Part shown: positions 59,094 to 64,000 of the stretch, one piece after another
Layout of the letters: every line of letters starts with the position of its first letter
Numbering within the stretch: the stretch's first letter is position 1
The notes under the pieces: model-generated
Seen by the model: only the letters and a program-made list of their open reading frames with translations
Database searches by the model: none
What the model was told of the DNA's origin: nothing
From: an uncultured Oligoflexales bacterium
Lineage (GTDB): Bacteria > Bdellovibrionota_B > Oligoflexia > Oligoflexales > JAPPIL01
Length of the DNA stretch: 64,000 nt
NCBI GenBank assembly: GCA_958296095.1
Contig: OY282434.1
Coordinates: 744,001-808,000, forward strand
Direction of reading: 5' to 3'
Program-made: the position numbers and the translations under genes

Positions 59094-61310
59094 ATGAGCC
59101 AGGAACTTGTTAGTGCCATCAGCGAGGGTGAGGGCGAGTGCATCGAATTTAAGTCGGAGTACACAAAAAGTAAGGTGGGAAAGACTATCTGTGCCTTTGC
59201 TAATACTAAAGGCGGCCGTCTATACATAGGCATCCATGACGAGAAAAATTATGCTGACGGAGAGCGTGTGGTTGGTGTTGCAGACCCAGACGACACCATA
59301 TCCAGAGTGCAAAACATTGCAAACGGATGTGATCCTGCCGTACAGATCCATGTTCGGAAGGTGTCTCTTGATTCTAATGATACGAAGGGAAAAGCGGTGA
59401 TAGTGATCGAGGTGGCTGAGCGCCGGTCAGAGCACCTTCACAGATACGAGAAGCAGTTTTACAAACGTGTTGGAGAAGAGGATAAGCCTGTTGGTTCCGC
59501 TGAGCTTACTTCTTTGATGAAAGAGAGGAGCAGCTTTGACGAAGACCTGTGCCATGAATTTAATTATGATGAGCATTTCGATCAAGAAAAAACACTTGCG
59601 GCGTTCAAGCAAAATGATTCTGGCGACAGCGAAGAAAACCCTGCTGACTTGATAGTTGGTGCGGGTGCTGCCATTAGGAGAAATGGCAACATTGTTTTCC
59701 GCAATGTTGGTGTGTTATTTTTTGCAAAAAACTTGAGTGTTTTTTACCCGCATGCTTCGATTCACTGTTTTTATTTTAGTGGGTTAGACGAGGCAGGTGA
59801 CATTGTGGCAAAAAAACAATTCAACGAGGATTTACTTTCCGACGTTAAAAAAGCAATGGCCTTTTTGAAAGAGCACTTGAACACAGAATACAGGTTTCCT
59901 CATGACAACATACGCAGAGAGGAAATACTGGAAGTGCCACCAGAGGCTTTGCGGGAGGCTATTGTCAATGCTGTGACACACAGAGATTATCGTGAGCGCG
60001 GGGCGTATACGACGATAAAAGTATTTGATAACAGAGTAGAAATCAGTAATCCATGTATCTATTCTGAAGAGGTAGACATACGCGATATCGGGGACAGTAA
60101 GAGGATAAATCCAGTCATCGCTGACTTCATGGGCAGGGCTGGGTATGTAGAACGAGTCGGACGAGGGCTTACAAAGATGCAACAGCTGACAAAGAGTGCT
60201 GGTCAACCTATGACTTTCAGCATATCCAATTATTGTTGGAAACTAATTTTTCTTCGTAGAGAGTACGGAAAAAAGATAGTCAGCGACGACGTTAAATTTA
60301 ACTTTGGTGATAGAAGCCTTACTTCAAGACGAGCTGATAGACTTTCAAATATGTTAAATCTTATTGCAGACAGGGAATTTGAAAAAGATTATTTTGCTAA
60401 AAGCAGAGCTATCAGTCAGCGAACTGTCGAGGAAGATTTAAGATATTTGAAAGAAGCAGGATTAGTTGCCTTTGAGGGGATAAGACAAACTGGGAGATAC
60501 CTAGTTACAGAAGTGTATATACAAGCTAGTGAGACAGGGCTGTCTCCAATCGCACTAGAGATTGCAAAGGTATTTGTAGAAACATCAAAAGAGGGTAGCG
60601 AATCTAAATTATTTCTTCTTTCAATTGCAGAGTTTGAAAATTTAGTGTCCATTCGTGATGAAAAGCTTCTGGATGCACTTTATGAAATGGAAAAGAATGG
60701 CTTTGTGGGGCTGTCCTTCACAGCGGGACATTCTCACCCGACACATGTTAAGGCTCATGTAGAACTGTTTGTAAAACTTGATCATCTATGGCTGCCATGG
60801 AATCCTGATGAAGATGCAAAAACCATATCTACTGATATGATGGGTGAGGAAGGGCAAGAAGTTACTGCTACACAGGTGGCAGAAAGATATGGGTGGAGCA
60901 TGCGTCGTGTCAATCCAGCTCTACACATTATCAGGAAGCATGCTTCACGGTTTATTGCTCCGAATTTTAATATGGGAGAGTTTCAACTCCCTGAGTTTGC
61001 TCGCCATTCGTGGGATAGAGGAAAAGAAGCGGCACAAGACTTTCTCCGGTATGCCAACAGCAGTATAGATAAGGAGAACAGCCGTAGAGAAGTTATTCTG
61101 TTGATGTGTTTGAGATGTGCGGTTACCTACTTGTCACATGAATTGTATAGAGATATTTTGCAGGAAAGAACTAATGTCAAAGGAACTCCTTTGGGAGTTT
61201 ACTTAGTTTCTACTCCTGAAAAGGAAAGGAAATTAAAATTATTTCAGTATCTTCAGCGTCTGGCATCAGACATAGAGAAAGAAGAATCTGAATATAACAA
61301 GGAAAAGTGA
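59094..61310 (+). CDS. Schlafen AlbA_2 domain / HATPase-type protein with long C-terminal extension
   Basis: A 738-aa protein. Residues about 10-125 form a Schlafen AlbA_2 (AAA_4) domain with ECIEFKSEYTKSKVGKTICA, then FANTKGGRLYIGI. Residues about 280-390 resemble HATPase_c_4, with PPEALREAIVNAVTHRDYRE, VEISNP and ERVGRGLTKM. A winged-helix unit near 445 (QRTVEEDLRYLKEAGLV) is expected in this family. The C-terminal 250 residues are extra, helical and unfamiliar. GGAGG lies before the ATG at 59094. Such genes occur as regulators and as part of anti-phage loci. It lies in an island between duplicated sequences. Confidence 0.85.
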   Translation: MSQELVSAISEGEGECIEFKSEYTKSKVGKTICAFANTKGGRLYIGIHDEKNYADGERVVGVADPDDTISRVQNIANGCDPAVQIHVRKVSLDSNDTKGKAVIVIEVAERRSEHLHRYEKQFYKRVGEEDKPVGSAELTSLMKERSSFDEDLCHEFNYDEHFDQEKTLAAFKQNDSGDSEENPADLIVGAGAAIRRNGNIVFRNVGVLFFAKNLSVFYPHASIHCFYFSGLDEAGDIVAKKQFNEDLLSDVKKAMAFLKEHLNTEYRFPHDNIRREEILEVPPEALREAIVNAVTHRDYRERGAYTTIKVFDNRVEISNPCIYSEEVDIRDIGDSKRINPVIADFMGRAGYVERVGRGLTKMQQLTKSAGQPMTFSISNYCWKLIFLRREYGKKIVSDDVKFNFGDRSLTSRRADRLSNMLNLIADREFEKDYFAKSRAISQRTVEEDLRYLKEAGLVAFEGIRQTGRYLVTEVYIQASETGLSPIALEIAKVFVETSKEGSESKLFLLSIAEFENLVSIRDEKLLDALYEMEKNGFVGLSFTAGHSHPTHVKAHVELFVKLDHLWLPWNPDEDAKTISTDMMGEEGQEVTATQVAERYGWSMRRVNPALHIIRKHASRFIAPNFNMGEFQLPEFARHSWDRGKEAAQDFLRYANSSIDKENSRREVILLMCLRCAVTYLSHELYRDILQERTNVKGTPLGVYLVSTPEKERKLKLFQYLQRLASDIEKEESEYNKEK

Positions 61311-61549
61311 TAAATCTCAGTAGAAAGAAATATCCTAGAAGTTTGTGGATGGGATCACAACCCCCTGTTGGTTAAATACAGTTTTTTGTCTATGCTCATC
61401 TCTGCAACTACATTTTACGTTCGTAAGAAAAAAAACATCGCCCCGATCATCAAGCATCGCCATCCAGAGCGTTGAGAATCGGCGGGAAGGCTGCAAAGTC
61501 AGCCAGAGAGCGCATACTCACCAGACCGAGAGGCTTACAGCCTTGTGGT

Positions 61550-61677
61550 GCTAAAGTACTCCCGCACGCCCTTCAATCGCTAAAATCTGCCTAAGATTTG
61601 TGCGGCCGTAGTGCCTTACAAGAGAGGAACATTGCTGTAATTTCAAGCCTTATAGACGATTTCGTGCGGAACTCGGG
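61550..61677 (+). repeat. 130-bp element at the right end of the AlbA_2 island
   Basis: Copy of the 23875-24003 element. It ends exactly where the duplicated block begins (GTGCGGAACTCGGGA then AAAATCATTAGC). Confidence 0.6.
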
Positions 61678-61969
61678 AAAAATCATTAGCATCTGCCTGT
61701 GCATCCCATCCTCCTGCTCAAACAGTTTAGTGATTGCCTGCATATCACCTCTTATATCACTCTATCGGCAATAAATTCCCGGAACTTTAGCGATACTAAC
61801 ACCCGAGAATTATTTATAATTAAAAATAATAATACATTCGTCTAAAGCAAAAAAAAACGGCCGAACAGATATTTGTGGGATATTAAAAAACGAGTTGTTT
61901 AGGAGGTAAAATCATGCGCTGGTTAGGTATTGGTCTGTTATCAGTCGCGTTGCTCGGTGCACCGCAGGT
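61678..61969. repeat. 293-bp duplicated divergent-promoter block, copy 2
   Basis: Second copy of 58397-58689, followed here by the complete exported-protein gene. The 2,988 bp between the copies carry the IS remnant, the 12-bp repeats and the AlbA_2 gene. Confidence 0.9.
61843..61867 (+). promoter_or_regulatory. Sigma-28-type promoter of the 61914 exported-protein gene
   Basis: TAAAGCAA, 9 nt (A run), GCCGAACA, about 47 nt before the ATG. The spacer is one or two nt short. The A run differs by one base between the two copies. Confidence 0.55.
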
Positions 61970-62564
61970 ATTTGCTGAAGATGAGATGTCGTTGCAACCG
62001 CAAGCTAGCGATGGCTTTGGGCGGATATTTTCCCGTAGTCAAGCTTTAACACAGGCCTTGGATACGATGGTGTGGTACATCATGTTTGGCGGAACTGTTG
62101 ACGCAGGTGCCGCTAACTGGCGGAAGGTAGGCCCGACGTGTAATTTTCATCATGGGAGTACCTCGAGCAGATGCACAGATCAATTGACGGATGGCGGTAT
62201 GAACGATATGCACCAGAATAATCGTGAGATCCGCAGACATTTCCATAATACCCTGACCTACCTGCATGGTCTCAGAAAAGATGCCATAAGTAACATAGAT
62301 GCTATCGGTGGCTATTATAAGGATAAGAGCTGGGGATCAGGGAATGCACGTTGCAACATCTATGCGCATCACGGTGATCTAAGCCAGGATTGGCCGCGTT
62401 TCCTCACCGCCTATCGCGATGATCGGCGCGGCTCCACTATCCCCGCGAGGAGTAAAGAACTGCTCGGCTTGTATTTTGCGTATGCCAAGCGTACCTATAG
62501 CGACTATGTGGAAACGATGAGCAAGCTGTTGCCAGATTTGCGAGATCTGTGCGAGAGCAACTGA
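61914..62564 (+). CDS. Exported protein of unknown function
   Basis: Unknown 216-aa protein with signal peptide MRWLGIGLLSVALLGAPQVF, cleavage near FAED. The mature part is helical with three Cys (VGPTCNFHHGSTSSRCTDQL and ARCNIYAHHGD) and a final CESN. The His-rich stretches could bind metal, but no known motif is present. AGGAGG lies before the ATG. The C-terminus borders a repeat cluster. Confidence 0.78.
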   Translation: MRWLGIGLLSVALLGAPQVFAEDEMSLQPQASDGFGRIFSRSQALTQALDTMVWYIMFGGTVDAGAANWRKVGPTCNFHHGSTSSRCTDQLTDGGMNDMHQNNREIRRHFHNTLTYLHGLRKDAISNIDAIGGYYKDKSWGSGNARCNIYAHHGDLSQDWPRFLTAYRDDRRGSTIPARSKELLGLYFAYAKRTYSDYVETMSKLLPDLRDLCESN

Positions 62565-62771
62565 TAAGCACACGCTTGCCGACACAGGTCGGGGGAAGTC
62601 TGAGGGCAAGCAAAGGGGCTTGGAGGCAAGCTTGAATGCAATACAGGGAGGTCTGAGTGCAAGGAGCGAGGAAGCAAGCGAGCGATACAAAAAGCAGCGT
62701 AGCTCCGTTGTCTTGGCACAAACCTCCGTTGTCTTGGCACGGCGTAGCGGATCTAGTCCCTTAGCACAAGT

Positions 62772-62934
62772 CTCCGTTGTCTTGGCAAGGAGCAGACCTG
62801 CCGAGAAACTCTCCCCTGGGATAGGTGCAAGCGCATACTCTTGTCTGAAAGCATAACCTAACGGCAATATGGCAGTATTTGTGGTCGAGTTTTCGCACGG
62901 TCTCTCCCTGCCGTTCATGGGGCTCTTGGTAGGC
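62772..62934 (+). repeat. Structured dispersed element, copy 16
   Basis: Complete copy. AGACC/GGTCT is perfect. GGCAAGGAG/CTCCCTGCC has one mismatch. Confidence 0.85.
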
Positions 62935-63134
62935 AAGAGGTGGTGGCAACCGCGAGAGGTCTGAGGGCAAGCCTCAACGCAATAACGAGAGGTCTGAGAA
63001 CAAGCAGAGAGGTCTGAGGACAAGCCTGAACGCAATACAGGGAGATCAGAGTGCAAGCAGCGAGCTAGAAAGCGAGCGTTACAAAAAGCCGCGCGCCACG
63101 GCGCAGTGGAGCTAGGAAGCAGCAAAAAGTCGCG
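62935..63134. repeat. GAGAGGTCTGAG-type modules in tandem
   Basis: Three near-tandem copies of GAGAGGTCTGAG with CAAGCCT(C/G)AACGCAATA are followed by the AGCGAGCTAGAAAGCGAGCG and TACAAAAAGCC modules. They run into the 5'-truncated second Rpn copy. Confidence 0.75.
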
Positions 63135-63317
63135 CGCAACTCCCGACCCTCCTATCCACACGACAGCCTGTTCAAGAAAATCTTCAAGCGGCCTGATTAC
63201 TGTCGATCCCTGCTCAAGGTTCTCCTTACCCCCAGCTTCTATGCCCTCTTTGACTGGGGACGACTGAAAATCATGGAAAGCGTGGCCACAGGTGCTAGGG
63301 GGCAAGGACAGGCATAG
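63135..63317 (+). pseudogene. Rpn-type nuclease, 5' part (copy 2, start codon missing)
   Basis: The sequence matches copy 1 from its seventh codon (RNSRPSYPHDSLFKKIFKRP) to the same stop. The start codon is replaced by repeat sequence. Confidence 0.8.
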
Positions 63318-63397
63318 GTTCTGATGGCAAGCCTGAACGCAAGAGCGAGGGGTCTGAGAACAAGCAGCGAGCTAGCAAGCGAGCGTTACAAAGAGCC

Positions 63398-64000
63398 GTG
63401 CGTAGCTCCATCATCTTGGAACACAAGAGCTATCGTGACAACAACGCTATTCGCCAGATGTTGGGCTACTACAACGCCATCGCCCAAGAGACGGGTGGCA
63501 TTATCCTGTCTATCATCGTCACCTGCTGCCAAGACAAGCGAGCCATGGTCCCCTCTGACTACCTCAGCTGGGCATTACAACAGCAGGGTGCATCCGCAGA
63601 ACTGAAGCGGAAATTCAAGCGCTTGCCCAATTTTCACAGTCTGCTGGTTAACTTTCATGCCTTGTCCTATCGTCGTATTCGGCGAGGCGGGGAGGCGGTC
63701 AGTTTAGCGCTGTTCGGCATGCGCAACTACTGGGACTTGGACGAGGAGGTGGTGGTCAAGATTCTCAAAAAGGCACGTCTGCTTCCACGGCAGGAGAGGG
63801 GGTTTGTGTTGAGTGTGTTAATGGATTACTGTGAGTGTGCCGATAAGGCTTACGGCAGGGAGGGGTTTGCGCAGGTGGAGCGCAAGCGTTTTCCACGGCT
63901 GAAGGAGGAGGAGAGACTTATGCCAACGATAGAATTTGGCTTTGACAGGGCCAAACAACAGGGCCTGCGACAAGGCCTCCGCAAGGGCAAGCAACAGGGT
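63398..64000 (+). pseudogene. Rpn-type nuclease, 3' part (copy 2, continues beyond the window)
   Basis: The frame starting at GTG 63398 reads SSIILEHKSYRDNNAIRQML and stays open to the window edge. It matches copy 1 with scattered substitutions, including RMRR to RIRR and LLERQ to LLPRQ. Because both copies carry the same inserted module, the duplication came after the insertion. Confidence 0.8.

Noticed and set aside
1-64000. tRNA or rRNA genes
   Set aside because: No T-loop/acceptor pattern or rRNA-like stretch was seen on either strand. A covariance search would be needed to exclude them fully.

Overview
The window is bacterial and Gram-negative, most likely proteobacterial. It carries lysS, xseA/xseB, etfB/etfA, an ftsY-type SRP receptor, speE, orn, a DsbA-like protein and a PilZ protein, plus many Sec signal peptides and lipoboxes. 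Orn and HvfC-type genes point towards Gammaproteobacteria. The wealth of lipoproteins, CxxCH proteins with a Tat-exported partner, RCC1-type proteins and an ftsY with an N-terminal membrane segment are also seen in Bdellovibrionota and Myxococcota. I cannot place the genus. No rRNA, tRNA or CRISPR locus was found.

Layout. 1-17.7 kb is a conserved core: lysS | xseA-xseB | lipoprotein | etfB-etfA-ABC exporter (frameshifted) | ankyrin protein | ftsY | barrel-like protein, unknown 530-aa protein, RHH-like protein, speE | orn | DsbA-like | PilZ. 18-23 kb holds two long paralogous lipoproteins with conserved ends and different coiled-coil centres. 24-28 kb holds an EcoRV-type restriction-modification pair (endonuclease frameshifted) and a second DNA methyltransferase. 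28-30.5 kb holds a lipoprotein/trypsin pair and an orphan AbiEi-type gene between direct repeats. 32-48 kb holds a NamZ/DUF1343 protein, an exported kinase-like protein, a 17-bp repeat array, several exported coiled-coil proteins, a five-gene CxxCH/Tat operon, a degenerate S1 protease, and a second kinase-like gene interrupted by an IS1634-type element. 48.8-49.8 kb and the right edge carry two copies of an Rpn-type nuclease gene broken by the same repeat insertion. 50.8-62.5 kb has more lipoproteins, a metalloprotease-ankyrin lipoprotein, a very large cysteine-rich type IV pilin, an RCC1-type lipoprotein, and a Schlafen AlbA_2 / HATPase protein lying between duplicated copies of a divergent promoter region.

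Two signals cut across the window. (1) At least ten exported-protein transcription units are preceded by a sigma-28 (FliA)-type promoter, including an exact TAAAGTTT-N11-GCCGATAA match. The housekeeping genes are not. This suggests one regulon of lipoproteins, pilin and cytochrome-type proteins, although no flagellar gene is in the window. (2) An element of about 160 bp occurs in about sixteen complete copies plus fragments. Its arms change together between copies, and the order of the arms predicts a pseudoknotted RNA (or a DNA element with crossing inverted repeats). It is flanked by GCTAC/GCGAG-rich modules that have invaded genes and supply some of their stop codons. Fragments of a third repeat, GTAGTGACCCC...GGACAC, look like ends of an insertion element.

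All calls come from reading the sequence. No database search was possible, so family assignments rest on recognised motifs.
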